NCBI RefSeq assembly: GCF_030849025.1
Contig: NZ_CP118224.1
Coordinates: 542,001-606,000 of the forward strand
Direction: 5' to 3'
DNA: 64,000 nt
Source of the DNA: Oceanimonas pelagia
GTDB lineage: Bacteria; Pseudomonadota; Gammaproteobacteria; Enterobacterales; Aeromonadaceae
The position numbers and the translations under genes were made by a program. Each line of letters opens with the position of its first letter. Position 1 is the first letter of the stretch. The notes under the pieces were generated by a model. The model was not told the origin of the DNA, did no database searches, and saw nothing but the letters and a program-made list of their open reading frames with translations. Of this stretch, positions 1-9,917 are shown piece after piece.

Positions 1-225
1 GGCGCCATGGTGGCGATGGAGCTGGTGCACAATGGGGATGTGGACCAGCCCAACCCGGAACTGACCAGGGCCGTGGTGGCCAAGGGGATCGAGAAAGGGG
101 TGATTTTGTTGTCCTGCGGTGTGCGCGGCAACGTGATCCGCTTCCTGCCCGCCCTGACCTCACCACTGGAGGTGGTCAGTGAAGGTCTGGATCTGCTTGA
201 GCAGGTGCTGACCGAGCTCATCTGA
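1..225 (+). CDS. gabT: 4-aminobutyrate (GABA-type) aminotransferase, 3' end only
   Basis: Only the last ~74 codons lie in the window; the reading frame is open to base 1, so the start is outside. The visible part (GAMVAMEL at the edge, then KGVILLSCG and GNVIRFLPALT) matches the small C-terminal domain of class III PLP aminotransferases of the GabT/PuuE group, which move the amino group of GABA to 2-oxoglutarate. The catalytic lysine is outside the window, so GABA versus another omega-amino acid cannot be settled here. A strong intrinsic terminator follows 30 bases after the stop, so this gene ends its transcript. Confidence 0.75.
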   Translation, partial: GAMVAMELVHNGDVDQPNPELTRAVVAKGIEKGVILLSCGVRGNVIRFLPALTSPLEVVSEGLDLLEQVLTELI

Positions 226-255
226 GCCGGTGAATACGTCGATGTCAAATCATTT

Positions 256-280
256 GGCGGGCCTTGTGCCCGCCTTTTTT
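256..280 (+). terminator. Intrinsic terminator of the aminotransferase gene
   Basis: GGCGGGC (256-262), a 5-base loop and GCCCGCC (268-274) form a perfect 7-bp GC-rich stem followed by six T. It lies just after the aminotransferase stop codon. Confidence 0.85.
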
Positions 281-507
281 GTTTTAAACCAGGCAAAACC
301 TGTGGTGCCGGAGTGTCACAAGGCATCAGCAGGGTTGCCTCCACCGACACGCTTCGAGCCCATCCATGGGGCGCTCGGCACATGCCTTCCCTGGCATGTG
401 ACGGTCGGTTATGGCAAGCCCTGCTACTGCCTTGTGCAGCAGGGCCGTAGACATGGCTATGAGCGAAGTGAATTCACAGCATTTCATAACCAGCATCAAT
501 TCGAAGC
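281..507. other. Non-coding stretch upstream of the copper genes
   Basis: No convincing gene is seen here. It holds two perfect small stem-loops: CATGCC/GGCATG (381-386 with 393-398) and GCCCTGCT/AGCAGGGC (418-425 with 438-445). Neither has a T-tract, so they are not simple terminators; they could fold in a leader RNA or be chance. The only clear signal is the MerR-type promoter directly downstream. Confidence 0.4.
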
Positions 508-538
508 TTGACCTTCCCCCTGTGTCAGGGTTCAAAGT
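508..538 (+). promoter_or_regulatory. MerR/CueR-type promoter of copZ-copA
   Basis: TTGACC (508-513) as -35 and CAAAGT (533-538) as a weak -10 are 19 bp apart, the long spacing typical of MerR-family activated promoters. The spacer carries a dyad, CCCTG-TGT-CAGGG (518-530), and the sequence after the -35 (CTTCCCCC) resembles known CueR copper operators. It lies 32 bases before the copper chaperone start. No cueR gene is in the window. Confidence 0.65.
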
Positions 539-569
539 AAGGGCGTCAAACTTAATCAGGAGATAAACC

Positions 570-761
570 ATGCTGACCCTTACCGTACCCGAAATGGCCT
601 GCGGCCACTGTGTGGGCGTGATTTCCGGCATTCTGACCGAGCTGGATCCGGACTGTGAACTGAACTTTGAGCTGGCCACCCGCAAGGTGAGCATCAGTAC
701 TCACTTGCCCCGGGAACAGATTGTCGCGGCCCTGAGCGACGCCGGCTACGACTGCGAATAA
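570..761 (+). CDS. CopZ-like heavy-metal-associated (HMA) domain protein
   Basis: A 63-residue single HMA domain with the metal site MACGHC near residues 9-14, the right length for a CopZ-type cytosolic Cu(I) chaperone. It probably hands copper to the N-terminal HMA domains of the P-type ATPase that begins 13 bases downstream; both would be read from the MerR-type promoter upstream. An AGGAG ribosome site sits before the ATG. The central histidine in CGHC (rather than the CASC of the ATPase domains) is a common chaperone variant. Metal choice (Cu versus Ag or others) rests on the neighbour. Confidence 0.8.
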   Translation: MLTLTVPEMACGHCVGVISGILTELDPDCELNFELATRKVSISTHLPREQIVAALSDAGYDCE

Positions 762-774
762 CACGGAGGCGGCC

Positions 775-3231
775 ATGACCACAAAAACAGCGGAACTGCG
801 TCTGCCCATCGAGGGCATGAGCTGCGCCTCCTGCGTGTCCCGGGTGGAAAAGGCGCTGGGGGCAGTGGAAGGCGTGCGCTCGGCCAGCGTCAACCTAGCC
901 ACCAACAGTGCCGAGCTGGAAGTGGCACAGAGTGCCGCCACCGCCGAGCTGGTGGCGGCGGTGGAAAAGGCCGGCTACCAGTGCCCGCTGGAGCAGGTGG
1001 AGCTGGTGATTGAGGGCATGAGCTGCGCGTCCTGCACCGGCCGGGTAGAAAAGGTATTAAGCCGGCTGCCCGGGGTGCTGTCGGCCAATGTGAATCTGGC
1101 CGCCGGCCGGGCGTATGTGGAGCTGCTTGTCGGCAGTCAGGATGTCAGCGCCCTGAGCGCCGCGGTGGCAAAGGCCGGCTTCAGCGCCGAGGCCGCCGAC
1201 GATGCCCCCAAAGCCGATGAGAACGATGGCCGTGAGCGGGAGCAACAGTCACTGAAACGCTCCCTGCTTGTTGCTGCCGTGCTTACCCTGCCGGTGTTTG
1301 TGCTGGAAATGGGGGCCCACTTTGTGCCCGGCATGCATCACTGGGTTGAAGCCACCCTGGGCCAGACGCTGAACTGGCAGCTGCAGTTTGTGCTGGCCAC
1401 CCTGGTGCTGTTTGGTCCGGGTTTCCTGTTTCTGAAAAAAGGGCTGCCGGCACTGCTGAAGGGCGCGCCCGAGATGAATTCCCTGGTGGCGCTGGGTGGC
1501 CTGGCGGCCTGGGGCTATTCCACCGTGGCCACCTTTGCCGGCCACTGGCTGCCCGCCGGCAGCCGCCAGGTGTATTTCGAGGCGGCGGCGGTGATCGTCA
1601 CCCTGATTTTGCTGGGGCGCTTTCTCGAGGCTCGCGCCAAGGGCCGCACCGGCGAGGCCATTAAAAAGCTGCTCAGCCTGCAGGCGCCCACCGCCCGGGT
1701 GGAGCGCGACGGCCACAGTGAAGACGTGCCCCTGGAACGGGTCAGGGTCAAGGACCGAGTGCGGGTGCGCCCGGGCGAGCGCATACCGGTGGACGGCACC
1801 GTGATTGAAGGCAGCTCCTGGGTGGACGAGTCCATGCTCACCGGCGAGCCGGAGCCGGTAGAAAAAGGCAAGGGCAGTGAGGTCACCGGCGGCACCGTCA
1901 ACAGCAAGGGCTCCCTGCTGGTGGAGGTGACCCGGGTGGGCAAACAGACAAGGCTTTCGCAAATCATTCGCATGGTGGAACAGGCCCAGGGGGCCAAGCT
2001 GCCCATTCAGGCGCTGGTGGACAAGGTGACCGGAGTGTTCGTGCCCGTGGTCATGGGACTGGCGGCATTCACCTTTGTGCTCTGGTGGTGGCTGGGGCCG
2101 GCGCCGGCGCTCAGCTTTGCCCTGGTGAACGGGGTGGCGGTGCTGATCATCGCCTGCCCCTGCGCCATGGGGCTGGCCACGCCCACCTCCATTATGGTGG
2201 GCACCGGCCGGGCCGCCGAGCTGGGGGTGTTGTTTCGAAAGGGGGAGGCGCTGCAGGCCCTGCACGGCGTCAAGGTGATCGCTTTTGACAAGACCGGCAC
2301 CCTGACCGAAGGCAAGCCCCAGCTTACCGATTTGCACGTTAATGAAGGCTTTGACGAAGACGCCGTGCTGGCGCACATCGCCGCGGTGGAGCGGCGCTCC
2401 GAGCATCCCATTGCCGAGGCACTGGTGGCGGCGGCCAGAGAGCGCAACCTGAGCCTGCCCGAGGTGAGCGACTTCGACACCGTTACCGGCATGGGGGTGA
2501 GGGCAAAGGTCGACGGTGTGCGCGTAGACGTGGGCGCCGATCGCTACCTCAAGTCCCTGAATATGGATCTGTCGGTGTTTGCCGGTGCCGCCCAACGACT
2601 GGCCAGCGAGGGCAAAACGCCCCTTTATGCCGCCATCGACGGCAAACCGGCGGCCATTCTGGCGGTGGCCGACAAGGTCAAGCAAGGTACCCCCGCCGCC
2701 ATTGCCGCCCTGCATGATCTGGGGCTGAAAGTAGCCATGATCACCGGCGACAATCAGGGCACGGCCCGGGCCATTGCCGACGAGCTGGGCATTGATGCGG
2801 TGGAGGCCGAGGTGATGCCCGACGGCAAGGTCGAGGCGCTGAAGCACCTGCGCCAGCAACACGGTGCCGTGGCCTTTGTGGGCGACGGCATCAACGATGC
2901 CCCGGCGCTGGCGGCGGCGGACGTGGGTCTGGCCATTGGCACCGGCACCGACATCGCCATCGAGGCGGCACAGGTGGTGCTGATGCGGGGCGACTTGCGT
3001 GCCGTGCCCCAGGCGCTGGCCATCAGCCGGGCCACCCTGCGCAACATTCGCCAGAACCTGTTCTGGGCCTTCGCCTACAATGTGTGCCTGATCCCGGTGG
3101 CCGCCGGCGTGCTTTACCCGGCCCTTGGCCTGCTGCTGTCGCCCATGCTGGCCGCTGCCGCCATGGCGCTGTCCAGCGTGTTTGTGGTGACCAATGCCCT
3201 GCGGCTGAAGCGGTTGTCGCCCGCGGGGTAA
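775..3231 (+). CDS. copA: Cu(I)/Ag(I)-exporting P1B-type ATPase CopA
   Basis: An 818-residue inner-membrane pump that exports monovalent copper or silver using ATP. Two N-terminal HMA domains each carry GMSCASC (about residues 14-20 and again near 87). The transmembrane metal site is C461-P-C463 in [13 protein letters not shown], the phosphorylated aspartate is D505 in DKTGTLTEG, and the hinge motif [16 protein letters not shown] is intact. The length is typical of proteobacterial CopA with two HMA domains. It follows the CopZ-like chaperone with a short gap and a good ribosome site (GGAGG), so the two form a copper-efflux operon. Confidence 0.95.
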   Translation: MTTKTAELRLPIEGMSCASCVSRVEKALGAVEGVRSASVNLATNSAELEVAQSAATAELVAAVEKAGYQCPLEQVELVIEGMSCASCTGRVEKVLSRLPGVLSANVNLAAGRAYVELLVGSQDVSALSAAVAKAGFSAEAADDAPKADENDGREREQQSLKRSLLVAAVLTLPVFVLEMGAHFVPGMHHWVEATLGQTLNWQLQFVLATLVLFGPGFLFLKKGLPALLKGAPEMNSLVALGGLAAWGYSTVATFAGHWLPAGSRQVYFEAAAVIVTLILLGRFLEARAKGRTGEAIKKLLSLQAPTARVERDGHSEDVPLERVRVKDRVRVRPGERIPVDGTVIEGSSWVDESMLTGEPEPVEKGKGSEVTGGTVNSKGSLLVEVTRVGKQTRLSQIIRMVEQAQGAKLPIQALVDKVTGVFVPVVMGLAAFTFVLWWWLGPAPALSFALVNGVAVLIIACPCAMGLATPTSIMVGTGRAAELGVLFRKGEALQALHGVKVIAFDKTGTLTEGKPQLTDLHVNEGFDEDAVLAHIAAVERRSEHPIAEALVAAARERNLSLPEVSDFDTVTGMGVRAKVDGVRVDVGADRYLKSLNMDLSVFAGAAQRLASEGKTPLYAAIDGKPAAILAVADKVKQGTPAAIAALHDLGLKVAMITGDNQGTARAIADELGIDAVEAEVMPDGKVEALKHLRQQHGAVAFVGDGINDAPALAAADVGLAIGTGTDIAIEAAQVVLMRGDLRAVPQALAISRATLRNIRQNLFWAFAYNVCLIPVAAGVLYPALGLLLSPMLAAAAMALSSVFVVTNALRLKRLSPAG

Positions 3232-3237
3232 GCCGAA

Positions 3238-3256
3238 TACCGGGCCAAGCCCGGTA
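3238..3256 (+). terminator. Stem-loop after copA, possible weak terminator
   Basis: TACCGGGC-CAA-GCCCGGTA is a perfect 8-bp stem seven bases after the copA stop. It lacks a T-tract, so it may stabilise the mRNA end or need Rho. A second stem, CCCCGC-TCAT-GCGGGG (3312-3327), follows before purT. Confidence 0.4.
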
Positions 3257-3386
3257 TGGCGTAAAAAATGCCGTCATGCCGGCCTTCGAGCCGGGATCTT
3301 GTTAAGTTTGGCCCCGCTCATGCGGGGTCACTTAATGGACCCGACTTGGTACAATGTGCGCTTTCTCACAAAACAGGAACTCCGTT

Positions 3387-4562
3387 ATGACAACTCTGGG
3401 TACCCCCCTGTCGGCAACTGCCACCCGGGTTTTGATGTGCGGCGGCGGTGAGCTGGGCAAGGAAGTGGTGATCGAGCTGCAGCGCCTGGGCGTTGAAGTG
3501 ATCGTGGTGGATCGCTACCCCAACTCCCCGGCCATGCAGGTGGCTCATCGTTCCCATGTGATCTCCATGCTCGATGGCGCCGCCCTGCGTGCCGTTATCG
3601 AACAAGAGCAGCCCCACCTGATCGTGCCGGAGATAGAAGCCATTGCCACCGATACTCTTGGCGAGCTGGAGAATGAGGGCTTTACCGTGGTGCCCACCGC
3701 CCGCGCCACTCAGCTCACCATGAACCGGGAAGGCATTCGCCGGCTGGCGGCGGAAGAGCTGGGGCTGGCCACATCCCCCTACCGCTTTGCCGGCACTCGG
3801 GAGGAATTCCGTGCCGCCGTGGCCGAGATCGGCCTGCCCTGTGTGGTCAAGCCGATCATGAGCTCGTCGGGCAAGGGCCAGAGCACGGTGAAAGCCGAGG
3901 CCGACATCGACGCCGCCTGGCACTACGCCCAGGAAGGCGGCCGCGCCGGCCGGGTGATAGTGGAAGGCTTTGTGCAGTTCGACTACGAAATTACCCTGCT
4001 CACCGTGCGTCATGCCGGGGGCACCGGCTTCTGCGCCCCCATCGGCCATGTGCAGGTGGACGGCGATTACCGGGAGTCCTGGCAGCCCCAGGCCATGAGC
4101 CCGGCGGCGCTGGCGGCGGCCGAAGCCATGGCGGAAAAAGTCACATCCGCGCTGGGGGGCCGTGGTCTGTTCGGCGTGGAGCTGTTTATTCGCGGTGACG
4201 AGGTGCTGTTCAGCGAAGTCTCGCCCCGGCCCCACGACACCGGCATGGTGACGCTGATCTCCCAGAATTTGTCGGAATTCGCCCTGCACGCCCGCGCTAT
4301 TCTCGGCCTGCCCATTCCCGCCATTCGCCAGCATGGCCCGGCGGCCTCGGCGGTGATCCTGCCGGAAGGCAGCTCGACCCAGACCACCTTTGGTAACCTG
4401 AGCGAGGCCCTGGCCGAGCCCGACACCGAGCTGCGCCTGTTCGGCAAGCCGGAAATTCACGGCCGCCGCCGCATGGGCGTGGCCCTGGCCCTGAGTGAAA
4501 GCATCGATGCTGCAAGAGAAAAGGCCCGCCGTGCCGCCGGCGCGGTGAAGGTTACCTTTTAA
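3387..4562 (+). CDS. purT: Formate-dependent phosphoribosylglycinamide formyltransferase PurT
   Basis: A 391-residue ATP-grasp enzyme that makes formyl-GAR from GAR, formate and ATP, an alternative to PurN in purine synthesis. Visible hallmarks are the N-terminal [11 protein letters not shown] nucleotide/GAR-binding turn, [14 protein letters not shown] (ATP-grasp lid) and [15 protein letters not shown]. The length equals the usual 392. ATG at 3387 is chosen over an in-frame ATG at 3354 because it has a ribosome site (CAGGAA) and gives the family N-terminus. A -10-like TACAAT lies at 3350-3355. It is transcribed alone; an 11-bp stem (4570-4580/4589-4599) follows the stop. Confidence 0.95.
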   Translation: MTTLGTPLSATATRVLMCGGGELGKEVVIELQRLGVEVIVVDRYPNSPAMQVAHRSHVISMLDGAALRAVIEQEQPHLIVPEIEAIATDTLGELENEGFTVVPTARATQLTMNREGIRRLAAEELGLATSPYRFAGTREEFRAAVAEIGLPCVVKPIMSSSGKGQSTVKAEADIDAAWHYAQEGGRAGRVIVEGFVQFDYEITLLTVRHAGGTGFCAPIGHVQVDGDYRESWQPQAMSPAALAAAEAMAEKVTSALGGRGLFGVELFIRGDEVLFSEVSPRPHDTGMVTLISQNLSEFALHARAILGLPIPAIRQHGPAASAVILPEGSSTQTTFGNLSEALAEPDTELRLFGKPEIHGRRRMGVALALSESIDAAREKARRAAGAVKVTF

Positions 4563-4569
4563 CCCTACG

Positions 4570-4599
4570 GTCGCCTGCGGTATCAACGCCGCAGGCGAC
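4570..4599 (+). terminator. Stem-loop after purT
   Basis: GTCGCCTGCGG (4570-4580) pairs perfectly with CCGCAGGCGAC (4589-4599) around an 8-base loop, eight bases after the stop codon. There is no T-run, so termination would be weak or Rho-aided. Confidence 0.45.
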
Positions 4600-4719
4600 G
4601 ACGCAGTCCCTCTCTCCTTTCTGCTCAATTCCTGTCTTCTGCACAGGCAAACAATGCGCCAGCCGGCAAAACCGCTAAAAATATCCTCCCTACCGTGAAA
4701 GTCCCGTAAAAATGTCAAT

Positions 4720-4754
4720 ACTCAATTGGGATACATTTGAGTAACACCTATAAG
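4720..4754 (+). promoter_or_regulatory. Sigma70-type promoter with dyad upstream of the first hybrid kinase
   Basis: TTGGGA (4726-4731), a 17-bp spacer and TATAAG (4749-4754) form a good promoter 45 bases before the kinase ATG. A dyad ACTCAA-N11-TTGAGT (4720-4742) wraps the -35 box and could be an operator. No binding protein can be named. Confidence 0.5.
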
Positions 4755-4798
4755 CCCAAAGCACGGGAGCCCGTTGGCAAAACGGGTAAGGAAGACGC

Positions 4799-7633
4799 AT
4801 GAAGGGACCAATGGTAATGGTGCTGCTCGGCGGCCTACTGTTGTCGGTGTCGGGCACCGGGCTGGCAGCCTTGTTTAGCCTTGAAACGGTCGTCTGGCCG
4901 GCTTCCGCTCTGGCGTTGTATGGCCTGATGGCAGGGGGCAGGCGCCTGCCGTTGTGGCTGACCTTGAGCGCCGGCCTTTGGCTGGGCCGTTTTTTGACGG
5001 CGGGCACGCCGCCCGGTGTACCCGCCATGTGGTTGGCGGGGGGAGGGGCTCTCGGGGCCATGCTGGCGGCGACCATGGCCGCCGCCAGCCTGCGAAAGGC
5101 GGGAGAAGTGAGGCGGCGGCAACACATGCGTACGGCCCTGCTGAAAGCCTTGCTGGTGATCCCCCTGGGCTGTGCCCTGGCCGCCAGTCTGGGGCTGGCA
5201 GGACTGCACCTGCAGCCGGCGCAGCCCGCCGAGGCCATGACGGATCTCTGGCTGCTCTGGTGGACGACCGATACCCTGGGAGTACTGGTGGTTGCTCCCT
5301 TTGTGCTGCCTCCCGCATACCGGATTTCAGCGGCAGAAAAAAGCGAGGTGCGGATCCTGCAATGGCTGCCCCTGTTGTTGCTGGGCATGATCATGTTGTT
5401 GCTCACCGGCGGCGAGTTGATGGCCCGCCCTGCTTTTTCCCCCGTGCTCTGGCTCGGTCTGGGCTGCATGTTGGTGATGTTGTCGACGGTATGGTTTGTG
5501 CTGGCCAGCATGCAGCAGCATGTACGTTTGCTGCACCTGCGCCGCAGCGGCCTGCGGGCGGCAAAACGAAAAAAACAGCGCCTGCGGCAGCTGCATCAGG
5601 AGCTTGACCAGCGCGTGGCCAGGCGCACCCTGGAGCTGCAACGGGCAACCGAGCAGGCGGAGTCTGCCAATCGCTCCAAATCCCACTTCCTGGCCAGCAT
5701 GAGTCATGAGATCCGTACGCCTCTCAATGGAGTGGTAGGCATGCTGGACGTGCTGGCCTGCACCGGACTGACTGCCGATCAGCGGGAGATGCTGCAGGTG
5801 ATCAGGTTTTCTGCCAACAGCCTGGCGGAGCTGACCAGCGATATTCTGCTGCTGTCCCGTATTGAGGCGGGCAAGCTGGAAATAGCGTCCGCGCCACTGT
5901 CGATCACCCAGGTGGTGGAGCAGACCTGTTTGCTGCAACAACAGCAGGCGGAGCAACAGGGCGTGGAGCTTCGGGTGTTTGTGGATCCTGCCATTCCAGA
6001 GCAGGTGTGCGGCGACCGGTTGAGGATCTGCCAGATCCTCACCAATTTGCTGAGCAATGCCATCAAATTTTCCAGCGGCAGCGCCTCGGGCCGTGTGTCC
6101 TTACGGGCCACCCTGTCTGCCCGGCGAAAAGACAGGGCCCTGCTTAATCTGGAGGTCAGCGACAACGGCATAGGAGTGGATGAAAGCTTCAAGGAAAACA
6201 TTTTCGATTATTTCGCCCGCCAGGATGAAACAAGCATCGGCCAGTTTCAGGGCAGCGGTCTGGGGCTGGCCATCACTCATCATTTGATCAGGCTGCTGGG
6301 TGGCGCCATTTTTCTGCGCAGCCGCTCGGGGGAGGGCAGTTGTTTTACCGTGGTATTGCCGGTGGGGCTGAGCGGAACGGCACCGCCGGCCATTCCGTTG
6401 CTGAAAGGTCTGTCCTGTCTGGTGATCGGGGGCAATGACGGTGTGGAGCATGAGCTGTTTCATTACCTTAGGCATGCCGGGGCCGAGGTGCTGTTTGCCC
6501 GTAATTTGAATGAGGCGGTGGCCATGACCGGCCTGCTGCCGGCCGGCCCTTGCGTCTGGGTCCATGACTCGGGCAGGCGGCATGCGGATCTGGCAATGAT
6601 CCGGCGCCATGTCGCCCGCTGGCAGGGCCCGGTTCGCCTGCTGGTGCTGGAGCGGGGTAACCGGCGGCGGGTACGGCAATGCGGCGATAACGCCTTTATG
6701 CTGGATGCCAATGTGCTCGGCTGTGCGGCCCTGGTCGAGGCCGTGGCGGTCGCCGCCGGCCATGCGCCGCCGGTGTCGGGGCTGGCCGGCCAGGTGCAAG
6801 ACCGGCAGCACGTTCCGCCGGCAAGGCGCCACTGCCGGGTTCTGGTGGCGGAGGATAACGACGTCAACCAAAAGGTGATAGCCCGTCAGCTGGACGTGCT
6901 GGGGGTCAGTGCCGAGATTGCCGCCAACGGCAGCGAGGCTCTGGCCCTGTTTGACCAGGAACGCTTTGATTTGGTGTTTACCGATATTCGCATGCCACAC
7001 ATGAACGGATATCAGCTGACCCGTCGTATTCGGGCGAGCGGCAGCAATATTCCCGTGATAGCCCTGACCGGCAACGGCTTCAGAGAGGACATTGAAAACA
7101 TGTACAGTGCCGGACTCAGCGACTGCCTGATCAAACCGGTTCATCTGCCGCAATTGCAGGCCATGCTCGACAAATGGCTGCCGCTGCCGGCAGCGCAGGC
7201 GGACCAGAGCGTGCCGTCCGAAGAGGGTGAAGCAGGCAGCGACACCATCAGGCTGTCCGTGCTGGAAGAGCTGACCGGAGGGGATGCAAAGCTGCAAAGC
7301 GAGCTGATAGGGGATTACCTCGGCCAGCTGGAGGCAATACACCGAAAGTTGCAGGTGGCCATTGGTCAGAAAAATGGCAACGCCGTTGAGCGTCATCTGC
7401 ATTCGTTAAAGTCCTCATCCCGGGCCGTGGGGGCCAACAGGCTGGGGGAGCTGTGCCAGCTCCTGGAGCGCGCCTGTCATAAGGGCAGGGACTGCTGGCA
7501 AATGAGGGAGTGGTCGGACTACGAAAACGAACGGCAACGGGTGCAGCGCGTTCTTGAGCAATACCGGAGCCCGGCAGGGCGGCTGAAGATGACTCAAGGG
7601 GAGCGTCATACGACCCATGCGGGCAACGGCTGA
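4799..7633 (+). CDS. Membrane hybrid sensor histidine kinase (MASE1-like, HisKA, HATPase, degenerate REC, REC, Hpt)
   Basis: A 944-residue unorthodox phosphorelay kinase. Residues 1-245 are hydrophobic helices resembling MASE1. A charged coiled coil leads to HisKA with H303 in [10 protein letters not shown], then the ATPase with DNGIGV and [11 protein letters not shown]. Residues ~530-650 look like a receiver that has lost its acidic pair (CLVIGGN where VVDDD is expected). A canonical receiver follows (AEDN, D729 in [12 protein letters not shown] in CLIKPV), then Hpt with H868 in [19 protein letters not shown] precedes the ATG. The partner double-receiver gene starts 13 bases after the stop. 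The same architecture recurs in the kinase at 10.3-14.4 kb. The signal is unknown. Confidence 0.9.
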   Translation: MKGPMVMVLLGGLLLSVSGTGLAALFSLETVVWPASALALYGLMAGGRRLPLWLTLSAGLWLGRFLTAGTPPGVPAMWLAGGGALGAMLAATMAAASLRKAGEVRRRQHMRTALLKALLVIPLGCALAASLGLAGLHLQPAQPAEAMTDLWLLWWTTDTLGVLVVAPFVLPPAYRISAAEKSEVRILQWLPLLLLGMIMLLLTGGELMARPAFSPVLWLGLGCMLVMLSTVWFVLASMQQHVRLLHLRRSGLRAAKRKKQRLRQLHQELDQRVARRTLELQRATEQAESANRSKSHFLASMSHEIRTPLNGVVGMLDVLACTGLTADQREMLQVIRFSANSLAELTSDILLLSRIEAGKLEIASAPLSITQVVEQTCLLQQQQAEQQGVELRVFVDPAIPEQVCGDRLRICQILTNLLSNAIKFSSGSASGRVSLRATLSARRKDRALLNLEVSDNGIGVDESFKENIFDYFARQDETSIGQFQGSGLGLAITHHLIRLLGGAIFLRSRSGEGSCFTVVLPVGLSGTAPPAIPLLKGLSCLVIGGNDGVEHELFHYLRHAGAEVLFARNLNEAVAMTGLLPAGPCVWVHDSGRRHADLAMIRRHVARWQGPVRLLVLERGNRRRVRQCGDNAFMLDANVLGCAALVEAVAVAAGHAPPVSGLAGQVQDRQHVPPARRHCRVLVAEDNDVNQKVIARQLDVLGVSAEIAANGSEALALFDQERFDLVFTDIRMPHMNGYQLTRRIRASGSNIPVIALTGNGFREDIENMYSAGLSDCLIKPVHLPQLQAMLDKWLPLPAAQADQSVPSEEGEAGSDTIRLSVLEELTGGDAKLQSELIGDYLGQLEAIHRKLQVAIGQKNGNAVERHLHSLKSSSRAVGANRLGELCQLLERACHKGRDCWQMREWSDYENERQRVQRVLEQYRSPAGRLKMTQGERHTTHAGNG

Positions 7634-7646
7634 GGGAGATCGGAAT

Positions 7647-8780
7647 ATGCACAGAGAACTTAATGGCACCCTGTTTCTGGCCGCCAACAACACCAGCACA
7701 GTGGAGTCGGTCAGCGCGCTTCTTCGGGGAGCGGTGAGCCGGGTGATTATTCCCGACATTTCCGCCGACATGGTCAGGGCCTTTGACGATAGCGAAGCAA
7801 AGGTGATTGTATTTGCCTTCAACGAGGTGGAGCAGGCGGTGGAGCTCAACGAACGGCTGCGTCAGCAGAGCCAAAGGCTGCATAGCCGGCCCTGCCGGTT
7901 GCTGGTGCTGTGTGACAAGTTTGAAGTGGAGCGCGCCTTTGACCTCTGCTGCAAGGGGGTGTTTGACAACTACATCGTCTTCTGGCCCATGGCCTATGAT
8001 CCGCACCGGCTGAAAATGTCCATCCTGCAGGAGTTTCGCGAGCTCGACAAACTGGAACGCACTCGAAACAGGGTAAAAAAGCTGGCGGATCTTCACAAGG
8101 CGGTCACCGCGCTGGAGGCCATCATGGCCCGGCAGCTGGAAGGTGGCCACGCGCTGACCGATACGGTGAAATCGGTGCTGGCGCTGAAATATGAGCAGAC
8201 GGCCCAGGCCGGGCCGCTCCGTGACACTGACCGCGACCACCGGGAAGGCGCCGGCATTGAGGCTCTGTATCAGCGTCTGGAAAATCTGGGGCGCATGGCG
8301 AGCAGCTTTGAGGCCCTTTCCCGGAAAAACTGTCAGTCCTCCAAAGCGGCCCTCAGCGATATTAAAACCTTCAGGGGAACCATACTGGTGGTGGAGGATG
8401 ATGCCTTTCACCGCAACCTGATGGTGGCCCTGCTGAGTGCCGGCGGTTATCAGGTGCTGGTGGCGCCCTCGGCGGAAGAGGCCCTGCTGCTGTTGCAGGA
8501 AACAACCCCGGATCTGGTGCTGATGGATATCAACATGCCGGGCATGAGCGGGCTGGATGCCATCAGGATCATGCGCCAGAACGACTGGAGCAGGCATGTT
8601 CCCGTTATCGTGATCAGCGGAAACAACGAAAAGGACGTTATCGTGGAGAGCGTCCAGCTGGGCGCCTCCACTTTTATCGTCAAGCCCTTCAGCCGGCAGG
8701 TGCTGCTGAACAAGGTTCAGGCGGTGCTCCACTCCACCAGACCGGCCGCTCCCCGGGAGGTGCCCTGGAACATGATGTAA
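7647..8780 (+). CDS. Response regulator with N-terminal degenerate receiver-like domain, coiled coil and C-terminal receiver
   Basis: A 377-residue soluble protein with no DNA-binding or enzymatic output. Residues 1-130 look like a receiver fold without a phospho-acceptor motif and contain FDNYIVFWPMAYDP. Residues ~130-235 are charged and helical (probable coiled coil), and ~244-372 are a canonical receiver with VVEDD, D294 in LMDINMPGMSG, and K in FIVKPFS. ATG 7647 has a GAGGGA ribosome site; an earlier in-frame ATG at 7617 overlaps the kinase and has none. It is the likely phospho-acceptor of the Hpt domain encoded just upstream. A paralogue of the same layout lies at 15634-16740. Confidence 0.8.
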   Translation: MHRELNGTLFLAANNTSTVESVSALLRGAVSRVIIPDISADMVRAFDDSEAKVIVFAFNEVEQAVELNERLRQQSQRLHSRPCRLLVLCDKFEVERAFDLCCKGVFDNYIVFWPMAYDPHRLKMSILQEFRELDKLERTRNRVKKLADLHKAVTALEAIMARQLEGGHALTDTVKSVLALKYEQTAQAGPLRDTDRDHREGAGIEALYQRLENLGRMASSFEALSRKNCQSSKAALSDIKTFRGTILVVEDDAFHRNLMVALLSAGGYQVLVAPSAEEALLLLQETTPDLVLMDINMPGMSGLDAIRIMRQNDWSRHVPVIVISGNNEKDVIVESVQLGASTFIVKPFSRQVLLNKVQAVLHSTRPAAPREVPWNMM

Positions 8781-8786
8781 CGCCGG

Positions 8787-9917
8787 TTACAGCCAGAATC
8801 CCAGCAGCATAAAGGCCGGGATCAGGACCAGCAGCGGACAGCGAAATACCCGCAGGGCCAGCAGTCCCAGTGCCGCGGCGGCCAGCGCCGGGGCACCGGT
8901 GATGCTGGCCACAAATACCGGCTGATACAGGGCCGCCAGCAGCAAGCCCACCACAGACGCATTCACTCCGGCAATGGCCCCGGCCATGCGCGGGTTTGAG
9001 GCCAGCGTCTGCCAGCCGTTCAGCAATGCCAGCACCAGCAAGAAGCCCGGCAGAAACACGCCAAAGGTGGCCACCAGTGCGCCGGTCAGGGGGCTCGCCG
9101 GCAACAGCTCGGCCCCGAGAAAGGCCGCCAGGCTGAACATGGGACCGGGCATGGCCTGGGCGGCGGCGTAGCCGGTGAGAAACGCCTCGCTCGACAGCTC
9201 GTCCGCCAGCAGGTTCTGCAGCAGAGGCAGCACCACATGGCCGCCGCCAAATACCAGGCTGCCGGCCTGGTAGAAGTCGGCAAAGAGCCTGGCAGAAGCC
9301 GTGTTCGTCACCAGCGGCAGCAGCAGGAACAGGCCGGCAAACAGCAGCAGAAAGGGCCAGTTAAGCACAGGAGAATGCCCGGGCTCGCCCTTGCCCCGGC
9401 GCAGCCAAAGGGCGCCGATCAGCGCCGCTGTCAGCAGCGCCGCAAACTGGGCGGCCAGCCCCGGCCACAGCCACTGCCCGGCGGCGGTGGCTACCGCCAA
9501 GGTGAGCGGCAGGCGCTGGCGGCAGAACTGGCCGGCCATGGTCAGCACGGCGTCGGCCACCACCACCAGCGCAAACAGCTTGAGACCGCTCACCACTGCC
9601 AGGGTGATGGCCGAGCCGGCGTATTGCCGGCCCAGCAGCGCCAGGGCCAGCATCAGCACAAAGGACGGCAGGGTAAAGCCCACAAAGGCGGCGATGGCAC
9701 CGCCCAGGCCGGCGCGCTGGTAACCGATGGCAAACCCCAGCTGGCTGGAAGCCGGACCCGGCAAAAACTGGCACAGCGCCAGGGTGGCGGCAAAGCGCTC
9801 CTGAGGCAACCAGCCCAGCTTTTGCACGAAATGACGCTGAAAATAACCGATATGGGCGGCCGGTCCGCCAAAACTGACCCAGCCCAGCATAAAAAATTGC
9901 CAGAATACCGAAAGCAT
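8787..9917 (-). CDS. chrA: Chromate transporter, ChrA family
   Basis: A 376-residue multi-helix inner-membrane protein of the CHR family, which exports chromate by ion exchange. The N-terminal half has the family signature (FFMLGWVSFGGPAAHIGYFQ and LCQFLPGPASSQLGFAIGY), and the second half repeats it (VFGGGHVVLPLL, AMPGPMFSLAAFLG), as expected for the fused two-domain type. ATG 9917 gives the normal N-terminus; the frame is open further upstream, but that part is not family-like. It is the only minus-strand gene in the signalling block, ends six bases from the first response regulator, and diverges from the second kinase. Confidence 0.9.
   Translation of the reverse strand: MLSVFWQFFMLGWVSFGGPAAHIGYFQRHFVQKLGWLPQERFAATLALCQFLPGPASSQLGFAIGYQRAGLGGAIAAFVGFTLPSFVLMLALALLGRQYAGSAITLAVVSGLKLFALVVVADAVLTMAGQFCRQRLPLTLAVATAAGQWLWPGLAAQFAALLTAALIGALWLRRGKGEPGHSPVLNWPFLLLFAGLFLLLPLVTNTASARLFADFYQAGSLVFGGGHVVLPLLQNLLADELSSEAFLTGYAAAQAMPGPMFSLAAFLGAELLPASPLTGALVATFGVFLPGFLLVLALLNGWQTLASNPRMAGAIAGVNASVVGLLLAALYQPVFVASITGAPALAAAALGLLALRVFRCPLLVLIPAFMLLGFWL

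Noticed and set aside
230-511. Possible 93-residue protein upstream of the copper genes
   Set aside because: It starts 19 bases before the terminator of the previous gene, runs through it and into the copper promoter, and shows no family features.
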